Made by a program: the position numbers and the translations under genes. DNA of 64,000 nt from DASVCN01 sp040905665 (GTDB lineage Bacteria > Deinococcota > Deinococci > Deinococcales > Trueperaceae): the NCBI GenBank assembly GCA_040905665.1, contig JBBDRD010000027.1, positions 186,001 through 250,000 of the forward strand, given 5' to 3'. This document shows positions 17,170 to 25,790 of this stretch, piece after piece; within the stretch, counting starts at the first letter, position 1, and each line of letters opens with the position of its first letter. The notes below the pieces were generated by a model. The model saw nothing but the letters and a program-made list of their open reading frames with translations. It had not been told where the DNA came from and made no database searches.

Positions 17170-19992
17170 TCAGTGAGCAGGTAGGCCCAGTTCCTGCTCC
17201 AGCCGCCAAGCGAACTCACGCATGAAGCGGCGGGCGGTCTCCTCGTGTCCCGCGCGCCGGTGCCAGTCGATGAGCTTGCGGTAGGTCTCCTCGGCGTACG
17301 GGTCGATGGCCACAATCTTCTCTAGCAATCGCGTACCTTCCTCCAGCTGTCCTTGCTGGTAACGGGCATCGGCCAGCTCCTCCAGCGCCTGCAGATAGCG
17401 GTTCTCCAAGTGTCGCCGCTCCAGCTGGGCCCACTCGACTCCGGGGAGCAGCTCGCCACGATAGAGCGCAACTGCTTCCTCGAGCCGGGCGCGTTCCAAT
17501 GAATGACCGAACTCCTCGGTGTCGGTCCATACCAGTCCGTTGGGATCGAAGGTATAGCCGCTTGGGTGGGTGCCGATGACGTACTCGTGCAGACTGCGCC
17601 TGAGAAGCCAGATGAGGGTCTGCATCGTCGGGCGCATCTCGGAACCCCTGCCGGGCCAGAGCGCCTCGATCAGCTGCTCCGGGTCTACAGTCGCCCCCCG
17701 TCGCAGCGCAAGATATCCCAGTAGCCTGAGGGCCAGTGGCCGAATTCGAATAGTTTCACCGTCGGATCCTTCGACGGTAACGCCGCCCAATAGGTACAGA
17801 CGGATCCGCCGGAGACCCGGCCGCGGGGTCCGCCACTCATCTGGTTCCTGCTCTGGATGCCGTCCTTGCGACTCCAGCCAGGGAGTGGCAAGATCCCCTT
17901 CCTCGCGCAGAAGATGTTCGAGCCCCTCATCCTGAATGATTTCCAGGGGGGATCGGGTGAGTTGCCGGCCGGCGGTCGGCTGTGCCGCAGCGGCGTAGAG
18001 GTAGGCCAAGACCCGATAGTAACGGTGCGCGAAACTCAGGGCTGCCTCGAGGGAGTCGTGGACGACTGTCGCCTCCCCACCGCTTAGCACGAGATGGTGG
18101 AGCCGAATCAGCGCCACGAATGCGGGATCGCCGCTTGCCTCGTACCTCAGCGCCTCCTCGGCGGCGCGGCGTGCCGCGGCGGAATCGCCCCTCCTGCGAC
18201 GTAGTACCGATAGTCCATGATACGCATGTAACAGGCCCGCTGAAGCGCCCACCCGCTCCAGTTCCGTGATAGCCCGGCGGTAGCGCTCCTCTGCGTCTGC
18301 CGAACCTAGGTCACGATGAGCATCGGCAATCTCACGAGCAATCAGCCCCGCCAGATGGGCGAGCCCCAACTCGCGCGACATGCGCTCAGCCTCGGCGAGA
18401 ATATTCAGTGCACGCTGATGCATGCCCGTCTGGTTCAGTGCTATGGCCAGGTGGTAACAGGCATGTGCTTCCCCACGGCGATTCCCCAGCCGCCGGTTTC
18501 CCTCGACAGCTCTCACGAGTCCCGAGATTGCGGAACGTGGCGTGCCCCGGGCCAAAGGCAGCAACGCCAGCACACTGGAGACGGCTACGTGAACGGGTTC
18601 GCCGTCATGGGTAAGCGCTTCGGCCCGCCGCAGCGCAATTTCGGCCTCGGCAATTCTGCCGGCCCGATAGTGCAGCGAGCCCAAGGCGTACCAGGCTTTG
18701 CCTCTGATGAACGGATCGGGCGGTTCCAGATCGATCGCCTGCTGCAGGGTGGTGAGTTCGGCGCCAAAGTTCCCCTGGGAGTAGTGCACGGCAGACTGCA
18801 GGATCAGGGCGTCTGCCCGCAAGTCCCGGTCCTCGATATCGGCGGCTTGCCGGGCCTTCACCTTGGCAGCCTCGAGGTCACCGGCGGCCCAGAAGAGGTA
18901 GCCTTCGATCCGCTGCAACTCGGGACGTTCGCGATACTCGGCCGGGAACCTGGCGAGGTGGTCTCGCAGCAAATCGGCATGCCCTTCGCGGAAGGCCCGG
19001 TCGGCGCCCAACCGCAGGCACTCGATGGCCAATTCCCACGCTTCGGCTGTGAGCGCGTGTCCCGCCGCCTCTACCGTCCTGCGATTCTGCCGCAGGACGG
19101 TCGCCGCCCGCAATTCGAGCTGCCGTCGGCGACCTGTCTCCTCGTCCAGTCGTGACAGCAGGAACTCCCGCATCAACGGATGATGCCTGAAGCCTTCGCC
19201 CACCTTCCCGGGCGGAAGCAGCCACGACTCAGAGGAGCGTAGCTCCCTCAGCGCTCTCGCGCTTTCGCCACCCTCGACGAGTTGGTCGCACCAGGCCGGC
19301 AGCAACTCTTCGAGGACTGCTGTGGAGAGCAGGAACCTTCGTTGTTCCACGTCGAGTGGCCGCCAGATCTCCGCCTCGATGTAGTCGCCGAGCAGGGCCA
19401 CCGAGCCGGCCTCGACATCGTCGGGATCGCCAGCTGTGATGGCCTGCACGGCCGCGCGCACAGCGGCGGGCCACCCAAGGGTTCGATTCATCAGCGCCTT
19501 CAGCGAATCCTCTGCATCCATCTCCCGATTCGTCGCGCCACCGGCCGCCCGGAGTAGTTCGTGCGCCTCCTCACTCGTAAAAGCGAGGTCGCGCGAGCTC
19601 AGGTCGAACACCGTGCTCTCGATCCGCCGCCTGCCCAGAGCCAAGGTTGGCTCGGCGCGCGCCAACAAGAGCACGTGACGCTCGGCCGGGCAACTCTCGA
19701 TCAGCGCCAGCAACCTCCGGTCGATCTCCTCGACCCCCGGCAGATAGCCGTCGACCACGAGGTCGCTCTCCTGTTGATTCCAGTCGGAGGGCAGCTGGGG
19801 TATTGACGGGTCGAACTCCCACCAGCACGTTCCGGAACGTGAGGCCGCCCACTGAGCCGCGAGTACTGTTTTCCCGTACCCGGCGCCGGCGCGAATCGCG
19901 ATCAAGGGGCAGGCGGCAGCGTTCAGGGCCCCGAGCAATCTGGGCCGGGGCAGCGCCCAATTCGGCGCCACTGGTGGCTGCCGTAACGGCAT
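17170..19992 (-). CDS. MalT-like ATPase regulator with C-terminal BTAD (SARP) domain
   Basis: A 940-residue cytoplasmic transcription regulator. Walker A is RAGAGYGKTVLAAQW (about 34-48), followed by a STAND/MalT-like ATPase region, then TPR-type helices (about 330-680). The OmpR-like winged helix (RIRLYLLGGVTVEGSDGE) and the bacterial transcriptional activation (BTAD) domain lie at the C-terminus (about 715-940), the reverse of classical SARP order. The ATG at 19992 replaces a longer low-quality frame. It is flanked by the two paralogous exported-protein loci and is divergent from 20140, so it probably controls them. The inducer is unknown. Confidence 0.87.
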   Translation of the reverse strand: MPLRQPPVAPNWALPRPRLLGALNAAACPLIAIRAGAGYGKTVLAAQWAASRSGTCWWEFDPSIPQLPSDWNQQESDLVVDGYLPGVEEIDRRLLALIESCPAERHVLLLARAEPTLALGRRRIESTVFDLSSRDLAFTSEEAHELLRAAGGATNREMDAEDSLKALMNRTLGWPAAVRAAVQAITAGDPDDVEAGSVALLGDYIEAEIWRPLDVEQRRFLLSTAVLEELLPAWCDQLVEGGESARALRELRSSESWLLPPGKVGEGFRHHPLMREFLLSRLDEETGRRRQLELRAATVLRQNRRTVEAAGHALTAEAWELAIECLRLGADRAFREGHADLLRDHLARFPAEYRERPELQRIEGYLFWAAGDLEAAKVKARQAADIEDRDLRADALILQSAVHYSQGNFGAELTTLQQAIDLEPPDPFIRGKAWYALGSLHYRAGRIAEAEIALRRAEALTHDGEPVHVAVSSVLALLPLARGTPRSAISGLVRAVEGNRRLGNRRGEAHACYHLAIALNQTGMHQRALNILAEAERMSRELGLAHLAGLIAREIADAHRDLGSADAEERYRRAITELERVGASAGLLHAYHGLSVLRRRRGDSAAARRAAEEALRYEASGDPAFVALIRLHHLVLSGGEATVVHDSLEAALSFAHRYYRVLAYLYAAAAQPTAGRQLTRSPLEIIQDEGLEHLLREEGDLATPWLESQGRHPEQEPDEWRTPRPGLRRIRLYLLGGVTVEGSDGETIRIRPLALRLLGYLALRRGATVDPEQLIEALWPGRGSEMRPTMQTLIWLLRRSLHEYVIGTHPSGYTFDPNGLVWTDTEEFGHSLERARLEEAVALYRGELLPGVEWAQLERRHLENRYLQALEELADARYQQGQLEEGTRLLEKIVAIDPYAEETYRKLIDWHRRAGHEETARRFMREFAWRLEQELGLPAH

Positions 19993-20139
19993 GCATAACT
20001 CTAGACCTTTTCTGCCACCGTCCCATGAGCCACCGTCCCATAGGGTTGTTGAGCGTCCGTTGAGTCTGCCGTTGCAGAGTAGCGGCAACCAGAAATCGGA
20101 ACTGGTTGGATCTGGCACTCGCTGGGTCTAGGAGGCGAA

Positions 20140-20652
20140 ATGGGACTGTTGGACTTTCTCACCTCTACCCGCCGGCCGGCAGCCAACGCTCCGTCATTAT
20201 CGGCCGAGGAGCTTTACGAGCGCCTGGTGCGCCTCAACCGACACACGGCGCCCTTTCGGATCATTGACGGGAGTCCGGAACACGTCGATCTCATCGCCGA
20301 GTGGAAGATCGTCGACGCTCAATGGCACGAACTGTTCGCCAAGGCCGGGCTGTCGAAGGTCTTCCGGATCTTTTTGAAGTTGGATGACATCAAGCGTGAG
20401 GTACGGGGGGTGGATCGCGAGTACGCGGTGGCATGGCGGGCCGGCGTGCCCCAGCTCTCCGTGGCGGTGTCCTCGTTCAGAGGCCAGAAGCAGTCGCTCG
20501 AGTTCGGCAAGGCGTACGCCTTCAGCGAGACGCTCGAACCGGGCATCGTCTACAACTACCGCTTCGATAACCGGGAGATCAAGAAGCCTATACAGGAGGC
20601 GGTTGTGGCTGGCGGTTGGACCTACCGTGGCGTCGCCTTTGGAAGGCTCTGA
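20140..20652 (+). CDS. Conserved-looking protein of unknown function (170 aa)
   Basis: A soluble 170-residue protein with an excellent ribosome site (AGGAGG) and ATG at 20140. It has no signal peptide; the N-terminus MGLLDFLTSTRRP is short and basic. The body has alternating charged and hydrophobic segments (VDLIAEWKIVDAQWHELF, KVFRIFLKLDDIKREVRGVD, YNYRFDNREIKKPI) typical of a compact alpha/beta domain. No family was recognised. It is the first gene of a tight operon of exported proteins and is divergent from the BTAD regulator, a layout typical of a regulated operon. Confidence 0.75.
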   Translation: MGLLDFLTSTRRPAANAPSLSAEELYERLVRLNRHTAPFRIIDGSPEHVDLIAEWKIVDAQWHELFAKAGLSKVFRIFLKLDDIKREVRGVDREYAVAWRAGVPQLSVAVSSFRGQKQSLEFGKAYAFSETLEPGIVYNYRFDNREIKKPIQEAVVAGGWTYRGVAFGRL

Positions 20653-20657
20653 TCCAC

Positions 20658-22505
20658 ATGCACCGGATTCCGAAAGCCCGTTCCGTTTGCGCCATGGCGC
20701 GGAGCCTGTTTCTTACTTCGCTGTTCCTCACCACGATCGTGGCGTTCGGACAAGGCAGCATCGGGCCGATCGTCTTCGCGCTCGATGAAGCCGATGTCGA
20801 GCCTGTCGATGCCGGCGACCGCTTCCCCGCGGGAGTCGAGATCGTATTCGCGTTCTTCGAGTTCCAGGACCTCGGCTCATCCGATGTCGTGAGTGGCGTT
20901 TGGTATCAGGACGATCAAGTGGTGATCAGTCAGGCGACGACGCTCGGGGAGGTGCTCGGACTGGCCGGTGACCAGAGGGCGTCGACCGGCAAGATCTTCT
21001 TTTCGCTGGTGCTGGAGGAAGGCGCACCACCGGGCAAATACCGGCTGGAGCTGAGCCTGAATTCAGAGCCGGCGCAAACCGGCTCCTTCCTGATAGACCC
21101 CACTCTCGCCCTGCCGGAAGCATCCGTCCTCCAGGTGCCGCTCACTTGCCAGATGTCCGGGAATGGCGTGGAAGGGGAACCGGGAACGATCGCAGAAGGA
21201 ACCTGCCCTGCCGGTTGCTCTCCGAGTGTTATTTGGGGCACCGACGTCTATACTTCCGACTCATCGCTGTGCACCGCCGCACTGCACGCCGGCGCGATCA
21301 CCGCCGCTGGCGGACCCATACAAATCACTATCCGGGCCGGTCAGGACCAGTATCAGGGGACGACCCGCCACGGGGTGACTTCTCGTTCATACGGCGCCTA
21401 CTCGCGTAGCTACTCGGTGGTCGCGGCAGGCGCGGAAGCACGATCCGAAGGGGAGGGCCGGGAGACCGGCGAAAGCGATTCCATGGGCGAGGGCCAGGTG
21501 GCCGCAGAGGGACAGCCGGTCGCGGAGGGACAGCCGGCCGCAGAGGGACAGCCGGCCGCGGAGGGGCAGCCGGCCGGCGACGGACAGCCCGATGAGCAGG
21601 GTTCTGAGCCCGGGACGCTCTATGCCCCCGGAGTAGCGGCGGAGATTTCGGAAGGGGACAGCGTGAGTGCTCTCTTCCACTACCCGGAGGCGCTTGCGTC
21701 ACCTCACCTCGTGTTCGCTTACCGAGAGATGAGCTTGGGATCCTCCTGGGGTTGGCGGATAAGCAGGGAAGGCTCCACGGTCGCCGAGCAAAGCAATCTG
21801 GTGTGGGAGTTAACAGGCACTGGGATGCACACGGTTCCGATAGGGCTGGAACTGGACGAAAGCGTCTACGACGTAGACCTCTTCCTCGAGGGAGTGGCCG
21901 TCTCCTCGGACAGCATTACGGTCGGCCAGCCGGTACTTTCCGCCGATCGTCTGCTGTTCGGTGATGACTTTGACGACGTGGAGAGTGGCTGGGACACGTG
22001 GAGCGACGAGAACAGCAGAGTCGGCTACCAAAACAGCCGGATCGAGATCGCTCTACACGGCTCCCACCTGCCTGGTATCTCCGTGGCCGGAGGTCTCTAC
22101 GACAACGCCCTGATCGAGGTCGAGGCGACGACTCTGGGCGGTCCAGTGGACAACGCACTGGGCGTAGTGGCCCGCTATCAGGATGACGATAACTTCTACG
22201 CCTTCCTGGTGAGCGCCGACGGCTACTACTCAATCCTCCATTCCGAAGATGGCCAACTGGCATGGGATCAGGAGTGGCAGTACGACGACCTGGGCGGGAT
22301 CGAGTTGGGAATGGCAGCCAACCACCTACGAGTGCTTGCCGACGGGCCCGTTCTGCGTTTCTACGTCAATGGCCGCTTCAAGGGAGCGGTCTACGACGCG
22401 ATATGGAGCGAGGGGCAGCTTGGCTTGTTCGCAGGGAGCTTCGAGGAGCCCGATGTGCAGGTGGGATTCGACCAGTGGCGGGTGTGGAGCCTGCCAGTTC
22501 GATGA
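20658..22505 (+). CDS. Exported LCCL-domain protein with concanavalin-like C-terminus
   Basis: 615 residues. Signal peptide about 13-32 (FLTSLFLTTIVAFGQG). The N-domain (about 37-145: DEADVEPVDAGDRF, FAFFEFQDLGSSDVVSGVWY) matches the protein at 15843-17108. An LCCL-type domain follows (about 164-256: CPAGCSPSVIWGTDVYTSDS, LCTAALHAGAI, GTTRHGVTSRSYGAYSRSY). Then come a six-residue PAAEGQ repeat linker (about 281-310), a beta-rich domain, and the shared C-terminal jelly roll (about 435-615, LLFGDDFDDVESGW, NFYAFLVSADGYYSIL). LCCL domains are best known in animal and apicomplexan secreted proteins and bind lipid or carbohydrate ligands. Five bases separate it from the preceding gene. Confidence 0.85.
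   Translation: MHRIPKARSVCAMARSLFLTSLFLTTIVAFGQGSIGPIVFALDEADVEPVDAGDRFPAGVEIVFAFFEFQDLGSSDVVSGVWYQDDQVVISQATTLGEVLGLAGDQRASTGKIFFSLVLEEGAPPGKYRLELSLNSEPAQTGSFLIDPTLALPEASVLQVPLTCQMSGNGVEGEPGTIAEGTCPAGCSPSVIWGTDVYTSDSSLCTAALHAGAITAAGGPIQITIRAGQDQYQGTTRHGVTSRSYGAYSRSYSVVAAGAEARSEGEGRETGESDSMGEGQVAAEGQPVAEGQPAAEGQPAAEGQPAGDGQPDEQGSEPGTLYAPGVAAEISEGDSVSALFHYPEALASPHLVFAYREMSLGSSWGWRISREGSTVAEQSNLVWELTGTGMHTVPIGLELDESVYDVDLFLEGVAVSSDSITVGQPVLSADRLLFGDDFDDVESGWDTWSDENSRVGYQNSRIEIALHGSHLPGISVAGGLYDNALIEVEATTLGGPVDNALGVVARYQDDDNFYAFLVSADGYYSILHSEDGQLAWDQEWQYDDLGGIELGMAANHLRVLADGPVLRFYVNGRFKGAVYDAIWSEGQLGLFAGSFEEPDVQVGFDQWRVWSLPVR
21498..21587 (+). repeat. 18 bp in-frame tandem repeat (5 copies)
   Basis: Units of the form CCGGCCGCAGAGGGACAG encode PAAEGQ-type hexapeptides, with third-position substitutions between copies. 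The array links the LCCL domain to the C-terminal half of the exported protein. Confidence 0.9.
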
Positions 22506-22540
22506 GTGGAGGCCGGCAGGCGCCGGCAAGGGAGGAAGCA

Positions 22541-23767
22541 ATGGGAAAATACACGGCACCGATCGCAGTCACAAGCCTGCTTGGACTCATCCTGGCGTTG
22601 GCGGGATGCGCGCCCAGCAGCCTAGTGGCGCCGGCTCTGGATTTGACCGAGCGCGCGGTAATTGAGCGGCCGAGCTTCACGGACGACGACGAGGCGCGGA
22701 TGGCCCAGGAGAACGCCCGAAACTTCGAGACCGAGAACGAAATGTGGGACGATCCGTTGCTCGAGGCGTACCTTACCGACATGTTGCAGCGGCTAGTTGC
22801 GGTCGCCGAGCCGCGTCCTTTCCCGTACCGGGTACGAGTAGTGAGGGACGCCAACGTCAACGCGTTCACCTTCGGCGGCGGCTTGATCTACTTCAACGCC
22901 GGCCTGATCGCCCGAATGGAGAACGAAGCCCAGCTTGCCTCGGTGATGGCGCACGAACTCGTCCATGTTACCCACCGTCATGTGCCGCGCGGGATCGAGC
23001 GGGCATACACCACCACCCTGCTTGGTGACGTGGCGATGGTCGGAGCCACCGCCGTTGGAGCGCGATCCGGCGCCTTGGGCGCTGCCCTGGACAAGACCTA
23101 CGAGTACACGATGAACGCGGCTATAAACGGTCACGGCCGGGCCCAGGAGGCCGAGGCGGACGAGGTAGGGATGGCGTTGTTGGTGGAGGCCGGCTACGAT
23201 CCCCGGGAAGCGGCCGGCGCGTTCGAACTGTTGTTGGCCGAGTACGGTGATCAGGCTCCGGTAGTCAACTTCTTCTACGGCAGCCACCCGACTCTGGTCG
23301 AACGGATCGAACGATCGCGCGCCCTCGCCGCAAGCCGCTACGGCGACCGCGTGGCGGCCGAGCGGCTGGGTGTGAACTCGGAGGAGTTCAAGAGACGCAC
23401 CCGCGAGCTCGTTGTCATCACTGGCGTTCTCGACTACGAAGGCAAACGCTTCAACACGGCGCGCGCCATGTTCGAAAAGGCAGCGGCCGTGTGGGACGGC
23501 GACCCGCTGCCGCCTTACTACCTGGGCAAGATAACACTCGAGACCGGCGCTGAAACCGAGGTGGCCCTGGCGATTACGCACTTCGACGCGGCCATCGCTG
23601 CCGATCCCGCCTTCGCCCCGGCCCACCGCGAGCTCGGCACCGCGCACTACCGCAACGGCGACGGCCAGGGGGCGGTGCTAGCTTTCGAGCGCTACCTCGA
23701 GCTCGAGCCCGATGCCGAGGATGCCGAGCGCATAGCAGCGACCATCACCGAGCTGAAGCGGTACTGA
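22541..23767 (+). CDS. M48-family metalloprotease lipoprotein with C-terminal TPR
   Basis: 408 residues. The signal ends in a lipobox (LILALAGC, lipid-modified C23), so it is membrane-anchored outside the cytoplasm. The gluzincin site is MAHELVHVTHRH (H138, E139, H142), with the third zinc ligand in the EAEADEVG segment (about 203-207). FGGGLIYFNAGLIARMENEAQL is typical of the BepA/LoiP-type M48 group. TPR-like helices occupy about 300-400. Homologues maintain or degrade outer-membrane and exported proteins. The ATG at 22541 has GGGAGG upstream. The operon setting suggests it processes one of the neighbouring exported proteins; that is inference. Confidence 0.92.
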   Translation: MGKYTAPIAVTSLLGLILALAGCAPSSLVAPALDLTERAVIERPSFTDDDEARMAQENARNFETENEMWDDPLLEAYLTDMLQRLVAVAEPRPFPYRVRVVRDANVNAFTFGGGLIYFNAGLIARMENEAQLASVMAHELVHVTHRHVPRGIERAYTTTLLGDVAMVGATAVGARSGALGAALDKTYEYTMNAAINGHGRAQEAEADEVGMALLVEAGYDPREAAGAFELLLAEYGDQAPVVNFFYGSHPTLVERIERSRALAASRYGDRVAAERLGVNSEEFKRRTRELVVITGVLDYEGKRFNTARAMFEKAAAVWDGDPLPPYYLGKITLETGAETEVALAITHFDAAIAADPAFAPAHRELGTAHYRNGDGQGAVLAFERYLELEPDAEDAERIAATITELKRY

Positions 23768-23789
23768 GGTGCCTGGTGAGGTGCCCGGC

Positions 23790-25031
23790 ATGACTCCTTA
23801 CGCTCACAGTTCGCCTCCATGGCCGGCCGGCAATATCGCGCTCCTGGGCGCACCGGCCCTGATGTGCCTGGTTTGGCTCGTTTCGGCCTGTGCTCCGCAG
23901 CAACTCACCGAGGTGGCAGACGCCGCTCCCCCCTCGCTGCGCATTCTGGAGCCCACCGACGGGGCCACGGTCGACACGGCTACTCCGCAAATCGATATCG
24001 CCTACGGCGACGAGGGCAGCGGAGTTTCGGTGGTGTCGTTCCGAGCGACCATCAACGGCCGCGATTACTCGGCCGAGTTCGACCATGACAGCCGGGGAGC
24101 GCTGGGCGTCATCTCGCCTGCCCGGCCTCTGCCGTTGGGCGAGAACCTGCTGGTAGTGGAGCTGTCCGATCGCGGGGGAAATGCAAACCGGGCCCAGGCC
24201 ACATTCATCAATGCCGGAGGCGGTTGGCTGGAGGCGCGGATCGCGCCGGGAGCCGAGCCGCGCCGAAGCGTGGAGCTGATACTCGACGCTTCGGGCAGCA
24301 TGCAGGAGGCTTTGGGGACGAGCACGAGGATGATCGTAGCCAAGGAAGCGGTGGGCGCCCTGGTGGGCGAGTTGCCGGTGGGAATACCGCTGGGCCTTAG
24401 AGTATTCAACGACTGTGCCGACATCGTGGCGTTGGCGCCGATCGCGCCCGTGGACCCGGTGAGCTTTGTAGCCCAGGTGGAGATGATCGAGCCAAGCGGC
24501 GGTACCCCCCTGGTCGCCTCGCTGCTCGAGTCGTTCGACGCGCTCTCCGACTCGGAGGGGGAACGAATCGCGGTGCTTGTGACCGATGGCGGCGAGAGCT
24601 GTGGCGGCTCGCTGGAAGAGGCCGCCAATCGTGCGTCCGACGCCGGGGTTCGCGTTGTGGTCATCGGCTTCGACATCGCCGATGCCGGGCTCAATCAGGC
24701 GCTGCGCGAACTGGCTGAGGGCACCGGCGGCGCCTTCTTCGACGCTCGCGACCCCACTGCCCTGGGTGAGGCGCTCGAGCGTGGGGTCTTGCGGATGCGC
24801 TACCAGGTGCTGGGCGAGACCGGGGAAGCGCTCGCGGATGGGGATGTGGGCGGGGAGCGGCTCGAGCTGCCTCTGGGAACCTACGCGGTTCGCGTCGACG
24901 GCACGCCGCCGTTGCTTGTGGACGAGGTGACGATCTCACCACTCGGGACTTCGACAATCGTTCTGAGCGCGGCCGGAACAGGCTTGGCGGCCGAAGTTCA
25001 GACACACGAGGGAGAGGGGGCCAACCCGTGA
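23790..25031 (+). CDS. VWA-domain lipoprotein
   Basis: 413 residues. The signal ends in a lipobox (WLVSAC, C34). A beta-sandwich segment (about 45-145: PPSLRILEPTDGATVDTATP, ENLLVVELSDRGGN) resembles a cadherin/Ig-like module. A von Willebrand A domain follows (about 160-330) with an intact MIDAS metal site DASGSM (D166, S168, S170), the threonine in GGTPLV and the aspartate in VTDGGES. A C-terminal carboxypeptidase-regulatory-like beta domain is likely. The ATG at 23790 with GAGGTG upstream is preferred to GTGs at 23769 and 23781. It probably binds a partner through a divalent metal at the cell surface. Confidence 0.88.
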   Translation: MTPYAHSSPPWPAGNIALLGAPALMCLVWLVSACAPQQLTEVADAAPPSLRILEPTDGATVDTATPQIDIAYGDEGSGVSVVSFRATINGRDYSAEFDHDSRGALGVISPARPLPLGENLLVVELSDRGGNANRAQATFINAGGGWLEARIAPGAEPRRSVELILDASGSMQEALGTSTRMIVAKEAVGALVGELPVGIPLGLRVFNDCADIVALAPIAPVDPVSFVAQVEMIEPSGGTPLVASLLESFDALSDSEGERIAVLVTDGGESCGGSLEEAANRASDAGVRVVVIGFDIADAGLNQALRELAEGTGGAFFDARDPTALGEALERGVLRMRYQVLGETGEALADGDVGGERLELPLGTYAVRVDGTPPLLVDEVTISPLGTSTIVLSAAGTGLAAEVQTHEGEGANP

Positions 25032-25744
25032 AAGCGGGGGGATCGCTTATGCATGGAACTGCGACACGACGACGACTGATATCGCTTCTGATCGCACTGT
25101 TGATAGTTACCGAGAGCGCGGCCCTCGCTCAGTTCGGCGGCATCGGTCTGCCGTTGGGCGGTGGCGACGACGCAGCCGAAGCCGGCGAGGACGCGGGCGC
25201 GACCGGCGGTCCAGGATGTGCTGATATGGACTTTGCGACCATGCCCCCCATCGCCAGGAAAGTAGCGGGCGAGGCTGCACAAGCGGGCAACTCGACGTTC
25301 ATCATGATGACGAGGGGCCGGGACATCCTGGGTCGATCGATGGAGGAGACCGGAGATGTCGACCAAGCACTGCGCGTCATACGCGACGAGGCCGCATTCC
25401 AGTCGCTCGAGTGCGGTTCCGACCCGTACTACCGAATGGGCGTGTGCTTCAACTTCACCATCCAGTGCGTGTTGCATGGCGGTGGCGGTTGCGACAGTTG
25501 CGGGCGGCACTGGGGCAACCTTTTCTGCAAGGAGACGCTAAAGAAGGCCAAAGACGAGATACCGGATATCGAGGATCTGTTTGAAGAGGGCGAGGAATGG
25601 GCACAGCTGGTGAGCCTGGCCGAGGAAGTAGATGGCTCCACACTCGTAGGCGACCTCGACAAGTTCAAAGATGACGTTGTGAGCGGGGCCATTGACGGGC
25701 CGATAGACGAGCTTTGCGACAGTTACTTCTACGGCGCCACTTGA
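25028..25744 (+). CDS. Exported Cys-rich protein of unknown function
   Basis: 238 residues, with a signal peptide (RLISLLIALLIVTESAALAQ). The mature part has an acidic, Gly-rich stretch and then eight cysteines, five of them clustered in a segment with CFNFTIQC and CDSCGRHWGNLFC. These could form disulfides outside the cell or bind metal. The C-terminal third is acidic and helical. The GTG at 25028 overlaps the VWA gene stop (GTGA); an ATG at 25049 is an alternative. Translational coupling to the VWA gene suggests the two products work together. No family was recognised. Confidence 0.75.
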   Translation: MKAGGSLMHGTATRRRLISLLIALLIVTESAALAQFGGIGLPLGGGDDAAEAGEDAGATGGPGCADMDFATMPPIARKVAGEAAQAGNSTFIMMTRGRDILGRSMEETGDVDQALRVIRDEAAFQSLECGSDPYYRMGVCFNFTIQCVLHGGGGCDSCGRHWGNLFCKETLKKAKDEIPDIEDLFEEGEEWAQLVSLAEEVDGSTLVGDLDKFKDDVVSGAIDGPIDELCDSYFYGAT

Positions 25745-25790
25745 GGCAGAGCATCGAAGTGTTCGTACGCCAGGGTGATGGAGGAACCCA

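Noticed and set aside
16362..17315. 317-codon minus-strand frame opposite the first jelly-roll protein
   Set aside because: The plus-strand protein is supported by its paralogue at 20658-22505; the reverse frame includes Cys-Phe repeats that merely mirror the tandem repeat.
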